Below, one piece after another: positions 22,472 through 35,195 of a stretch of DNA of 64,000 bases. The stretch lies in contig JARBJD010000028.1 of the NCBI GenBank assembly GCA_033064195.1, forward strand, positions 1 through 64,000, written 5' to 3'. The notes under the pieces are model-generated. The model made no database searches and was not told the origin of the DNA. It saw only the letters and a list, made by a program, of their open reading frames with translations. The first letter of the stretch is position 1; every line of letters starts with the position of its first letter. This DNA comes from Blattamonas nauphoetae (taxonomy: Eukaryota; Preaxostyla; Oxymonadida). A program made the translations under genes and the position numbers.

Positions 22472-25400
22472 ATGACATCCAAACTCGAGAATGTTACCCC
22501 TCCTGGATGTGTGTCCTTTCTGCGATGATCTCTGATTTTTTGTTTCTTCGTCACCTTCATTTGAATGCCTCAGACTCAAAACCGAAGAAGATCAGTGAAG
22601 GAGCGTTTGGGCAAGTTCTGAAAGTGACACACGAAGGGAGTGGAGTTGAATATGCGGTGAAGGTGCTGCCGATGCTGAAAGAAGGGGACAAGGAACGAGT
22701 GAGTCGTGAAGTTGAGATGTTGACTCGTTTTGCTCATGCTCGGATTGTCCATCTGCATGAATCGATTGACATGGGAGGACACCACGCGATTGTGATGGAG
22801 CTCGGGACACGAAGTCTGAAAGATCTGATCTCGGAATATGAGTCACGAGGTGAATTGATTCCTCTTCCTGTTTGTCTCTTCTTGTTTCCTCATTCTTTGA
22901 TGTTTGGATGATATTTGTTTTTCTTGTTGTTTCATTGTTGTTTTTATTGTTGTGGATGTGTTTTCAGTTGACAGTGATGATTCTGACAGACATCTGCGAG
23001 GGACTTTTGTGGATGCACACTCACCCTTCGGGATCGACAGCTCATGGGGATCTGAAGCCGGAGAATGTTCTTCTTCGGGAGAACAACCGGGCCTTTCTGT
23101 GTTTGTTTGATTATTTTGATTTCATAACTGTCATTTTTCTATGTTCAGGTGATCTTGGTGGTTCAGCCACACTGGATCAGCAGATGACGTCGACGATTGG
23201 GGAACTGGGGACATTCGAGTACAACTCGCCGGAGCGAGTGATGGACAGCAAGGGCTTGGCGACGGCAGCGAGTGATGTTTGGTCGCTTGGAGTTCTTGCG
23301 TATCGTCTGGTGACTGGCCAGCAATTGTTCTCAGGGGTGAGCTTGCTCCAATTGGGATCTGTTCTTGAGAAATTCAACGAATCGCGACTACCGACCACGA
23401 TTCCTGCATCGGTGCGAGCAGTTCTTTTGAAGATGTTGGAACCCGTCTGTTCTCCTCTTTCTTCACGCTCACTCTTTGATTTGTTCGTCGATTGAACTGA
23501 TTGTTCAGAATGTGGCGCTTCGAGCAACGGCGTCAGCCCTTTTGGAAGGAGGTCTTTTGGAGGGAATGCTTGGTTCGTCAACTGATCTGTCTCGAATGAA
23601 GTCGCTTCAGCTTGCGACTGGAGTGAACGAGATCAAGGCATCTTTGAATGATGCTGAAGTCCAAGAACGAACGATGGAACTGTCGATGGAAAAGGAGAAG
23701 CTACTGTTGGAGTCTCAAAAGCTGGAAAGTCGACTTCGATCGCTTCAGAAATCTCTGGAACGGACTCGTTCTCGAAATATTGAATTGGAGAATGAAGAGG
23801 AACAAGAACGACGTCAGCAACTCCTCGCCTCTCCCACCTCGCCAGTCTCGATTTCAGCTGAAGACAATGATCTCTCAACGAAACATGAAATGCCTGATCT
23901 TCTGTTTTTCGATGACGAAAAGATAAATCCTCGCGCAGGGTTCTATTTTGAGATTTCTGGCAACACGATCACTCGAACTGGTATTGACAAGGACCAAAAT
24001 TGGAGGACCACACTTTTCGAGGAATCAATCTCGGAAGGAGTGGTGTCTGCTGCCATCACTGTCATCGCCATTCCAAAAACCAAAGGTTTGTGTCTCACTT
24101 TCATTTGGCACGTTTTCAGATTCAGAAGAAGGACTGATATTCGGACTCGTCGATGCTCTTTCGCGGAAGATTGATACGAATGATCAACTTGGCAACTCAA
24201 TTTCAAGTGTGTTGTCCTTCTTCAATTCTCATCTCTTCTCGTCTCATCAGATTCCATCGCTCTCGCTCCAAGAAAGGGAACACTCCACATTGCTCTTCCT
24301 TCCACCGAACAAAAAGGCAAGTCAATTGCACTCACTACGCATCTGAAAGAAGGCGACCGTGTGGTGTTGGAGGTGGACATGGACGCGAGGCCACGCACAG
24401 CTGTGTTCATCATCAACGGAAATGTGCCTCTCACGTTTGTGTCTGGTCTCCCTCCCTCGATCCGATTCGGAGTGTGTCGTTCGTCTTCCTCATTCTCGTT
24501 CTTTTCAGTTGTCGATGAAGAACGAGGGAGTTTCTGTTCGATTTGATGGAATGAGTCGTCTGAAGCGTGCGACGCCACTGCGACGAGTGAATGAGCTCAA
24601 ATGGAATGCTGAAGACCTTCGAGACAGTGAGGACATGTACATGAATGGAATGCGATCGAGTGTTTTGACAGTTCAGACACAGATGCCCTCGCTGATCTTC
24701 ACCGATCCTTCCCACTTTCGAGTGGAAGACAACAGAATTGCTTATTCTGGTCTCGCTACAGAAGAAGTGGATGGACCAATCGAACCAACTTCGTGCTCCT
24801 TCTTTCTCTCCGAACCCATTTCGGAAGGAATTGTGGCCATCTCGTTCACTTATCTCTACCTGCAGAAATTTTGGAATCCAGACTCGACAGTATTCGGTCT
24901 GATCGATGGGACGGAACCGATTCCAGAAGAAGGGCAGCCCCTCGGTGCAGTCAAAAGTGTGTCTCTCTTCTTTCTGTTGTGAGACTTTCTCTCCCCTCAC
25001 TTCTGTCAAATGCGCGTCATCTCTTCATCATCTCCCAATCACAGACACGATCGCTCTCTCAACCAGTAGTTACCTGACTTTCTTGACACAAGAAGACGAA
25101 AAAAGGATTCGTGTTACTTCAAGTATTCAATCCTATGAGCCTCTCGTCGTGGAAATCAACATGGATTCGAATCCTCGCACTGCCCAGTTCTTCGTCAACG
25201 GAAAGTCGACCACTGCTGTCGTTGTTGGTCTTCCCGAATCCGTTCGAGTTGGAGTGTGTTCTTCCATTTCCCTCTTTCATCTCTTCTCTTCTCCCCTTTT
25301 ACTCTTTCGTCCACTTTTCTATCCCCCCTCTCCCTCTCAGTTCTCTACGAATAACACATCAATGCTCGTTCGGTTTGACCGAATCACCCATCTGAACAGA

Positions 25401-27951
25401 GGAAGCCCAATCACAGATCAGATGGATGTGGTTGAATGGCCAACTCCAGAACCACTCCCAAAGACAGGATCAGACGAAGAAAGAACCTTTGGAGTCGAAG
25501 AAAAGAAGGAAAAAGACTCGCTGCGCAAAGGAATCGTCAACGAAAACACCAGTGAAGAGGAAGCGAAGAGTGAGGAGAGCAAGAAAGACGAGCATCAACA
25601 ATCCGAAGAGAAACTCGACAAAGAAGAAGACGAGACAGTTGATGATGGAGAGGATGGAGTTGTGAATGAAGTCATTGAACAGAATACGGAACAGTTGATG
25701 GAGAAAGCAGAAGACGAAGAAGAATCCGATGGAGATTCTGACGACGATTCTGATGAAGGGAGTGATCACTCTGAAAGTGGCAGTGTCGACGAGGATGAAA
25801 CAGATGCTGAAAAGAAGAAATGGCAACTTCCAAGGATGAAGTTGCCTGAACTGATCTTCACAAACAAAACACACTTCACCATCCGAAACAACATTCTGAC
25901 TCGGACAGAGAAAGGGACAAACAAGAAAGGAAGAGCCAGACCGAGCACAGTTCTTCTTTCCGAACCAATCACGAAGGGTGTTGTTTCTGTAACTTTCGTT
26001 GTGCTAGCACTTACTCAGGAGTTTGGTTTGTCTCTTCGCATTCATCTTTTTCAGAAGATGATGATAGTATCATCAATTTTGGTGTTCTCGATTCTTCTGC
26101 TGCTGTTCCTCAACTCGGACGTTGTTTGGGGAAGAACGTGAAACGTCTGTTGTTCAGTTCGTTGATGTTCAACTTCTCTCTCTTCTCATCAGATTCTGTT
26201 GGTCTCTCGACAATTGGATATCTCCTTGTGTTCAATCAGACTAAATTGGAAGCATCTTCTGATTCGATTTCAAAGGTGGATCGTGTTGTGATGGAAGTGA
26301 ACATGGACTCGACTCCTCGCACTGTCCAATTCTTCAGAAACGGAAAGGCTGTGGATTATTATGTGAGTGGGATTCCAGAATCGGTGAGAATTGGTGTTTG
26401 TCGTTCTTCGTTTCGCTTCTGACTCGTTCAGTTCTCTGCTGATGTGACGGGAACCTCACTCCAAATCGCGAGCATCGTCCAATCCAACCACACGACTCCT
26501 CTCTCCGACAAGATGAAAGAGGTCAAATGGACTGACACCGAAGAGTTACTGAGAGAAAGAGAGAAAAACAAATCACAACCGATTCGGCGAGAAGCAGAAG
26601 GATCGATGCCTGCTCTCCTCTGGCGAAATCCGGAGCACTTCAAGATTGAGGGAAATGTGATCACTCGCACTGCATTCGACTCCAATGGACTCGACTCACC
26701 ATTCAGCACAGTGATGTTGGATGGAGTGGTTAAGAAGATGATCAAGTCTGTGACTGTCACCATCCTCGCTCTTCCTGAAACTGAACGTGTGCTGCTCTTT
26801 TTGTGATTTTGTTCAGATTCACGTGGAGTGGTCATGATCGGCAGTGTGTTTGGTAGCAAACATATCCCCAAAAGTCCGAAAGGACTCGGAATCATGAAAT
26901 CCTGTTTGTCTTTAGTCATCTCGATGATTTCACCACTTCTCATCACATTCTGTCGTGCTTTCTCTCTATTTCTTCAGTTTCATTTGCTCTCTGCTCGTCT
27001 TATGGAATTTTCCACCGCTATGATCATGGAAAACCATCTTCCAAGCCCTGTCACTCTCCCCTCCGAGTTGGTGACCAAGTAATGTTGGAGGTGAACACAC
27101 AATCCGAACCGGACATCTCTCGCTTCTTTGTGAATGGGAAGGCTGGACAGAACGACATATCTGATTTTGCCAAGAATCAGAGAATCGGAGTCTGTTCTTC
27201 CTGATTCTCTCGTCATCATCGTTTTTATTGTCTTCTTCTTCAGTTCTCTCTCGCTGGACCAGGAACTTCGATCCGAATTGATTCCGTTACAGAACTCGAC
27301 GAACCATCTCAGAATGTGGCCGACGTCGCTGACAACATGAAGACCAACAAATCGGAAGCTGTGGACGAGACATCTCAACACATCGCCGACCTTACTGACA
27401 ACACGACAACCAAGGAATCACAAAACAAGACCAAACCGAATCGAGACAGCACGGAACTTCCTGACACAAGTGCCGATGAGGCACAAAACAAGGACGAATC
27501 CGGTTCTTTCTGCAATGCGTGTTGCATCTTCTACCATGCGGATCTAACCCGACCACATGGATCTAACCCGACCACAAAAGACACTTTTTTCGACTCAAAT
27601 CTCAATCCATCCCAGATTTCTCCAAACCCACATTTGAGTGAGTCCAACCCATTTGGAGATTGGATTCCTCCCTCCCCCATGAATCATCGAGGGAGAAATC
27701 GAACTTCCAAAATAGGATTCCAGGGCTGGGGCGCCTATTTCGGAGTCAGGGTATCGACCCTTTTTTGGCTCCAAAATAGGAGGTCCTTAACATTTAAGCT
27801 TAGGGAATCCAAACTTCAGAACCACTTTTCTCCACGCCTGTTCAAGATTTTTCTTTTTCGTTTCATTTCTGGTGGTTTGGGATGGTTTTCTCTCGAAATG
27901 ACAATTTTTCGAAAAATGAAAAATTCTGGGGGGACCTGGGTGGAAATTTAG
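22472..27951 (+). CDS. Kinase-coiled coil-4xSPRY-like protein, copy 2 (tail replaced)
   Basis: Same 16-exon plan as copy 1: 22472-22508, 22574-22869, 22968-23100, 23149-23444, 23509-24085, 24120-24206, 24251-24471, 24509-24956, 25045-25253, 25341-26025, 26055-26144, 26193-26395, 26432-26786, 26817-26903, 26978-27189, 27244-27951 (1,547 residues). The kinase part has EGAFGQV, HGDLKPENVLL and DLG as in copy 1. Exons 8, 10, 12 and 15 differ in length from copy 1 by multiples of three, so selection has kept the frame. The last exon diverges after ADEAQNKDESG and enters the foldback element at 27534; the stop lies inside it. The copy therefore lacks the conserved CCDC53-like tail and gains about 140 foreign codons. 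It may be a chimeric gene or a recently damaged one. Confidence 0.85.
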
Positions 27952-28911
27952 GGTCAAATACTGATTTCCCTGTATAACAAGCTTAGGATCTTGAAAACTT
28001 GTTTTGATCATATCTCCACAACCAGACATAGTTCGGACATGAAGTTTTCACCAATATGGATCTTTTGTTGAGAATTATTTTTTTCTGAAAATTTTGAAAA
28101 ATTTCGATGACTTCCTATTTTGGCTTTTTTGGGACTTTTCCGTCAGTTACTCCAGTCCCGTTCAAGAATTTACATGAATATTAAGTTTTGTTGTAAAATT
28201 ATTGTTTGAATTCATTCGAACCTGGGTTGACATCGATTTAATTGAATTTGATGTCAAATTGAAAAACATAAAGCAGAGTTAGTTCAGAAAGACCATATTG
28301 TCGAAAAATCAGCAAATATTTATCTCAACTGCCGCAAGGGGATTTTTTCAAAATTTTCAGAAAAAAATAATTCTCAACAAAAGATCCATATTGGTGAAAA
28401 CTTCATGTCCGAACTATGTCTGGTTGTGGAGATATGATCAAAACAAGTTTTCAAGATCCTAAGCTTGTTATACAGGGAAATCAGTATTTGACCCTAAATT
28501 TCCACCCAGGTCCCCCCAGAATTTTTCATTTTTCGAAAAATTGTCATTTCGAGAGAAAACCATCCCAAACCACCAGAAATGAAACGAAAAAGAAAAATCT
28601 TGAACAGGCGTGGAGAAAAGTGGTTCTGAAGTTTGGATTCCCTAAGCTTAAATGTTAAGGACCTCCTATTTTGGAGCCAAAAAAGGGTCGATACCCTGAC
28701 TCCGAAATAGGCGCCCCAGCCCTGGAATCCTATTTTGGAAGTTCGATTTCTCCCTCGATGATTCATGGGGGAGGGAGGAATCCAATCTCCAAATGGGTTG
28801 GACTCACTCAAATGTGGGTTTGGAGAAATCTGGGATGGATTGAGATTTGAGTCGAAAAAAGTGTCTTTTGTGGTCGGGTTAGATCCATGTGGTCGGGTTA
28901 GATCCGCATGG
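27534..28911. mobile_element. Foldback DNA element at the 3' end of kinase copy 2
   Basis: A near-perfect palindrome: arms 27531-28101 and 28344-28914 (571 bases each) are identical as far as I compared, with a 242-base spacer. TA sits at both edges (27532-27533, 28912-28913). The ends carry an internal direct repeat, GGATCTAACCCGACCACA, twice per end. There is no transposase gene. The near identity of the arms implies a young element or ongoing arm homogenisation. Confidence 0.88.
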
Positions 28912-29006
28912 TAGACTGGCCGACACTCAGACGGATCGGTGACACCAACAGATCGATCTCGTCGCCTGCTTGACTTCTCTTTTTTTGTTTCTTCGCCTCT
29001 TTCATT

Positions 29007-31079
29007 TCACCTTGAAGAATTGGCTGTAAGAATGTCGAATGGGGTGTCGGCTTTTTGGTCTACTCGATTCGAGGAGAGACGAGCAGCAGCTTCTGACGAG
29101 CACAGCATCTCACTCTTCACAGCAACAACATCGACACTCACTCCAACACACTCCACAGCCACGAAAGGCGCAGGAGACGACGAGGAACTCGCGAACTTGC
29201 AGTTTGAGAACGAGACCTGTCTGCGATCGGTCGGCGAGGGGGCACCAGACAGCGAGAGGGTGAGGAGGGGCTGGGTGGGTTGGGAGGAGAGGCAGGTGGA
29301 GAGCTCAAATTTGGAGAAAACAATGTTTTGGGATGGCCAGCCACGCTGTTCGACCAATCCACCCTTCGTCACTCGCATTGTCCTCCACTCGCTTTCTGAG
29401 ATTGAGAGGAAGGAAGTGTCGGAGAGAGAGAAGAGTGTGGACGAGAACGACGAGGATGTGATTGTGAGGTGTGTGATGGTGAGGGATGAAGCTAACAAGC
29501 ACTCCACAAATCCAACAGATGCCGACACTTCACAAACCCAACAATTCGTCAGTGTGAATTCGCTGTCCCGAACAACAAACAAGAACAGAGCAGATCCATC
29601 GCTGTTCGCCAGAGTCGTGATCTCCACATTCAGCAAAGTCAGGACAGAATGGTCAGTCCCACAAATCACTCCTCCCATTCCTCCAAATCCTGTCGCATTC
29701 ACTCGCAGCTTCGAAAGCGGTCGAGATGTTGAACTCGACGAGAAACCGATCAGTGCGAATACCTGACGAGAGACAACAAAATGAGCAGAGAGCAATGGAC
29801 TGTTCGACAGCACAATTTCAGTGTTGGCTGTCGCGACTTGGAGAAGAGCGGCGTCGATCGTTGGGCATGCTGTGTGTTCTGTCTCTCCACAATTCCTCTC
29901 CCCATGTTCCGACTTGCTGTCCACAAAAAGTGATGTTGCGTCTGTCGCTGGTCGCAGAATGTCCAAAAGCGAGTTGCTCCCGAAAGTGCTTTCAGATGAC
30001 AAGTCTTCGCCCCAAAGCATCTCCAAATGCTCCCGACGATTCACGCGGGTCAGTGTCCCTTCCCACTCCTCTTCGCGGATCAAGCTCGGCAGATTGTATC
30101 CTTCCACAAACACCCACTTCCCACGTCCTTCCGCTGTGCTCACTTTGCACTCCGAGAAAGTCGCCGAGATGCGATAGTTGGAGGGGAGAGAGGAGGACGA
30201 GAACGACACGAAGATCGCTCCTCCATCCAACCCGCTCCAGCACTTCTCGAAACGCGTGTTTGTGATGGCGAGTTTGGAAGCGGCGCCAGTCAGCGAGACG
30301 AACAGCGCGCCGCCTCCCACACTCGCTTGTGGAATCGGGTCGACGTGGTCTCCAACACAATTCGAGAACACAGATTGAGATTCGGGGCTTCCGATGGAGA
30401 GCTCGGTGCCAGTCAGTCGAGCAACCCACGCTGCGTAAGGCGAGTGGATGTTCTTGACTGTTGTTTTGGTCGAACGGAGCGATCCAGTTTGTTGGACAAT
30501 GACGAACGACAGTGTGTGTCTGCTCGATCCGCCATCCACAGAAACATCGGCGAGCGTGAGAGTGCCGAATGGGACGCTGAGAAAGGGATGGTTGTCCATC
30601 GTCCCTTCGATGATGATCTTCACCTTCGACAGAGTCAGATGACCAGACTGAACGAAGAGAGTGCAGAGCAGCGATCCGTCTGCGTTTGGTGTTGTGGTCA
30701 GAAGGAGATTGGAGATGGACGCGACAGAGTCAACGGCGAGAACACTCAAATCACTAAAGGGGAACGAGGAAGTTGATGAAGTTCTTGACATCGAGATGTT
30801 GACATCGATCCGGATCTCTCGAGTGATCGTTGCTGAGCCGTGGATGTTGACTGCGTTCAAATCTACTTCCTGCTCTCGATTCTGAGTTGTTTTGAATGTT
30901 TGGCACCATTTCTCGAGAAACCCACAATCAGAGGAGTCCTCGCCGGTGTCAGACAGACCGACAGCGCTGCCCTTTCCAACCAAAAACAGAAGAAGAGACG
31001 CGTCGACAGTATTTTCTCGATCTGTCGTCTGTCGTTCACAGATAATGCGGAGGTGTGGAGGACGAGTAGGAGCCGGCAA
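29007..31079 (-). pseudogene. Surface beta-helix protein fragment
   Basis: One long frame of about 690 codons in the opposite direction to the kinase array. It has two right-handed beta-helix regions, each opened by the cysteine signature of this family: DCGFLEKWCQTFKTT near the N-terminus and NCGETEHTACPTIDAALL in the middle. Helix rungs include Pmp-like GGALFVS and GGAIFVS. There is no signal peptide, and the apparent start at 31079 is not an ATG in a convincing context. The frame stops close to the foldback element, so both ends look truncated. Composition matches the genes at 47719 and 53313. It is probably a displaced fragment of the surface family caught between kinase copies 2 and 3. 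Confidence 0.75.
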
Positions 31080-31163
31080 AGCGAGTGTCGTCCTTTGACA
31101 ATTGGGTGTTCATATTCTCTCCAACAATCCACACAAAATGAAAGATCGATTGGATTCACTGAC

Positions 31164-31210
31164 ATGTGCAAATAAAGGGACGGATAAATTCACATTTCCA
31201 AAGTAAGGGG
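31164..31210 (+). promoter_or_regulatory. Conserved promoter-like blocks, kinase copy 3
   Basis: TGTGCAAATAAAGGG (31165-31179) and TTTCCAAAGTAAGGGG (31195-31210) match the copies 1 and 2 upstream blocks. The ATG follows at 31233. Confidence 0.6.
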
Positions 31211-31801
31211 CCGCTTGACTTGATCATCAAGAATGACATCCAAACTTGATGATATCACTCCGCCTGGATGTGTGTCCTTGCTCTGATGATCTCTGATTTT
31301 TTCTTGCTTCGCCACATAAATTTTCATTGCTCAGACACAAAACCGAAGAAGATCAGTGAAGGAGCCTTTGGGCAAGTTCTGAAAGTGACAGACGAAGGGA
31401 GTGGAGTTGAATATGCGGTGAAGGTGCTGCCGATGCTGAAAGAAGGAGACAAGGAACGAGTGAGTCGCGAAGTTGAGATGTTGACTCGTTTTGCTCATGC
31501 TCGGATTGTGCATCTTCATGAATCGATTGACATGGGAGGACACCAAGCGATTGTGATGGAACTTGGGACACGAAGTCTGAAAGATCTGATCTCGGAATAT
31601 GAGTCACGAGGTGAATTGATTCCTCTTCCTGTTTGTCTCTTCTTGTTTCCTCATTCTCTGATGTTTTGATGAATTTTGCCTTTTCTTGTTGTTTCGTGTT
31701 GTTTTATTGTTGTGGATGTGTTTTCAGTTGACGGTGATGATTCTGACAGACATCTGCGAGGGACTTTTGTGGATGCACACTCACCCTTCGGGATCGACAG
31801 C

Positions 31802-32705
31802 CAGGGATCCAAAAATTCAAATCGTACATCTCATCTATTTCATCATGTTCTATTCAACATTCTGTCATTCTTGAGTTGTTTAGAAGCTGTTTTTAAACAA
31901 GATAACAATTTCAAGAGATACGTGTGTTGAAATAATCACAAGAAAAACAAACATCAAAATGTAAGCTTAATAAAGATAGAGGAAGGATAGATGACTGAAA
32001 ACATCATCATCTGGTACATTAAAGTAGACAACGGTGAGATAGCTCGTTGAATGGACGGTACTCAGTTCTCTAGCCAATCTTGACAATTGATGTTGTTTTT
32101 TGAACCCTTTCCAAAGCAACAGTGATCTTGACAGAGAAGAATGATTTTGTACGAAACTAAGATCTGGATGAGCCAGTTCACTTCAGCTGACAATGCAGAA
32201 TCCATCGTCGAGCAGCAAGTTCGTGACTGTAACTGCATCGGCAGGTGTCGCGAATATGTTCGGAGATGAAACACTAAACAACCTATATTGTCCAACAGTT
32301 TCGGGTGTTCGAACCAATGAGAGCGATGATAAGAGCGGAGTGCTGGGAGATGGAGAATTGGATGGCCAACTGCATTGGACAGTCTTAAAGGAATATTGAG
32401 GAAAAATTGAATCGAAATGTTGATAGAGACATACCATTGATGAAAGTGTACTATTGGGAGGAATGGTGAATGGATAGGAAGAAAGATATTGATATGATCA
32501 GACCCATATCACCAAAACTCCAATTTTCACTTGACAACATGATGATGTTCTGATTGACTCTTTTTCAATGAAAAAGCCTTCCGTCAACGATTTAAGTGTT
32601 TTGAATGAACAAGAATGAGTTTGTGCACAACTGACAAATTGACAAATCGAGACCAAATTGAAAAACAAATTGAAAATGGGGCCAATTTGGTTTTTTCAAT
32701 CCCTG
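31802..32705. mobile_element. Non-autonomous hAT-like element (MITE)
   Basis: 904 bp with perfect 8-bp target duplications TCGACAGC (31794-31801 and 32706-32713). The termini are inverted: CAGGGATCCAAAAATTCAAA at the left against CAGGGATTGAAAAAACCAAA read inward from the right. An 8-bp duplication with CAGGG ends is characteristic of hAT transposons. The interior holds only short ORFs and no transposase. Confidence 0.92.
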
Positions 32706-32772
32706 TCGACAGCTCATGGGGATCTGAAACCGGAGAATGTTCTTCTTCGGGAGAACAATCGGGCATTTCTGT

Positions 32773-34056
32773 GTTTGTTACATTATTATAATTATTATGA
32801 GTATTGTACTTTTTCTGTGTTTATTCTCTTTAATTATTTTCAAAACTCATTTTTCTTGATTCATAGTCCCCCAATCAACCCGTACTTGTTCATCAAGTAG
32901 TACCAAGGATATAGATGAACAATCGAACATTACACGTGACAAAACAGATGTCGAATCTCAAATTGTTCACTTCTAGGCAAAGTTATCGACTGATCAATCC
33001 ATTCATTTTTTTATCCACCTCATCCTTCCCTTTGCGAAAACAATGATTGAAACCAACTAAAAAATCTTGAAATGAAACACTGGGGTAGGGATCAACCATA
33101 AGATGGTGGAAAACTGGTTAAAAGACTGAAAATGACAACTGTCTTAGGTTTGACACCGTCTGTGCTTTTAGGGAAGAAAGACGCTGGAAATGACAAGGGA
33201 GTGGAAAAAATGAAGTTCGAATGGCTGGAGACGAGAGTGGATGTTGGGTGGGGATCGATGGAGATCTTCATCAAGTGGTCATCAACTGTCCTGCTGTGCA
33301 CTCAGCTTGAGAGATCGAACGTGATCCGTGGCGAGACGCGGAATGACTGTGGATTATCCATTGAAGGGCGACCAGATCGTGTTTGTAAGGGAGGGAGGGT
33401 TCGTCACTGTCCTTCATCGGATGATGGGAGATTCGGATGAAGTTGGGATTGATCTGTCGTCCCGACTTGGCCAGCATCGTCAAAAACAAAAAGAACAATC
33501 TCTGAAAATCCATTTGTGATGAGTCATTCCGTTTGTATGGCCTCCAAATTCGAAGCACAACCAATTTGACGTTTTGCTTGTCCTTGCTGTGCAACCACGA
33601 GTGAGGCGAAGAGAGTGGCGGGTGTGTGGTCAATCAACTTCGAACAAGGTCGGGGAGTGGTTGGATCGGATACAGGACGAGGTTCGAAAGTTGGGTTGTG
33701 AACGGATGGTTGGAAGCAACTTGTTCCGTATTGATGGACCAGCTAGAAATCAAGATTTTATCAAAAAAGTTTAAAATATGAGAGAAATTGATGAGAAACG
33801 GCATATTCATGGTAAAAACTTCACAGAGGAGATCATGGAAGGAGAGCTGAATTTCAGACATACAAAGACACATCTGTTGAATTAGCGGGGAGGGAGGTCT
33901 TGAGACTCAATGTTGAACCCATTGATCCAAATAAATCATCCAAAAAGTCACATATTACCAATAACTCGATTAATGAAATGATAAAAATATAAATCAGCAA
34001 GAAATCGTTGTTGTACGGCCTGATGAACATGTACGGCCTGATGAGGGGACTATCAG
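32773..34056 (+). other. Expanded intron 3 of kinase copy 3
   Basis: In copies 1 and 2 this intron is 48 bases. Here it is 1,284 bases, starting with the usual GTTTGTT and ending ATCAG before GTGATCTTGG. About 32780-32822 still resembles the short intron, so about 1.2 kb was added downstream. The added DNA is AT-rich with a GC-richer core (about 33190-33700) that looks like a decayed coding fragment (DYPLKGDQIVFVREGGFV). I found no clear terminal repeats or target duplication. Confidence 0.7.
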
Positions 34057-35195
34057 GTGATCTTGGTGGATCAGCTCCTTTGGATCAACAAATGACGTCG
34101 ACGATTGGGGAACTGGGGACATTCGAGTACAACTCGCCGGAGCGAGTGATGGACAGCAAGGGCTTGGCGACGGCAGCGAGTGATGTTTGGTCGCTTGGAG
34201 TTCTTGCGTATCGGATGGTGACTGGCCATCAATTGTTCGGAGGGGTGAGCTTGCTCCAATTGGGATTGGTTCTTGAGAAATTCAACGAATCGCGAATCCC
34301 CACCACGATTCCTGCATCGGTTCGAGCAGTGCTTGTGAAGATGTTGGAACCCGTCTGTTCTTCTCTTTCTTCACGCTCACTCTTTGATTTGTTGTTGGAT
34401 TGAACTGATTGTTCAGAATGTGGCACTTCGAGCAACGGCGTCAGCCCTTTTGGAAGGAGATCTTTTGGAGGGAATGCTTGGTTCGTCGACGGATCTGTCT
34501 CGAATGAAGTCGATTCAGCTTGCGACAGTCGTGAGCGAAATCAAGGAATCGTTGAATGATGCTGAAGTACAAGAACGAACGATGGAACTGTCGATGGAAA
34601 AGGAGAAGCTGTTGTTGGAGACTCAAGAACTGGAAAGCCGACTTCGATCGCTTCAGATGTCACTTCAACAGACTCGTTCTCGAAATGTTGAATTGGAGAC
34701 TGAAGAGGAACTCGAACGACGCCAGCAACTCCTCCCCACTCCCCCATCACCGCTCGCGATCACCACTGAGAACAATGTTCTCTCAACCCAACTAGCAATC
34801 CCAAATCTCATGTTTTTCACTGGTGACAAGTACAACGTCGACGAGAAATCCCATTTTGAGATTTCTACCAACACGATCACTCGAACTGGTGTTGAAAAGG
34901 GCCAAGAATGGAGCACAACACTTTTCGAAGAACCAATCTCGGAGGGAGTGGTGTCTGTCGCCATCACTGTCCTCGCCATTCCAAAAACCAACTGTGTGTC
35001 TCTCTTTTTGGGAAGTGTTCAGATTCAGAACAAGGGCTGATGTTCGGACTCGTCGATGCTCTCTCGCTGAAGATGACGGATCATGATCAGCTTGGCCAAA
35101 AAATGCCGAGTGTGTTCTCCTCCTTCGATTCTCATCTCTTCTCGTTTCATCAGGCTCTATCGCCTTCGCTCCTAAAAAGGGAAAACTCTACATTT

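Noticed and set aside
27787-28811. 80- and 105-codon ORFs repeated in opposite orientation
   Set aside because: Mirror images produced by the foldback arms; no independent coding evidence.
30863-31171. 102-codon minus ORF and several plus ORFs over the beta-helix fragment
   Set aside because: They overlap the long minus-strand beta-helix frame, which alone has family motifs.
31802-32705. Insert in kinase copy 3 as a normal large intron
   Set aside because: It has 8-bp target duplications and CAGGG inverted ends, no GTNTGT donor at its edge, and the paralogs have no intron at this point.
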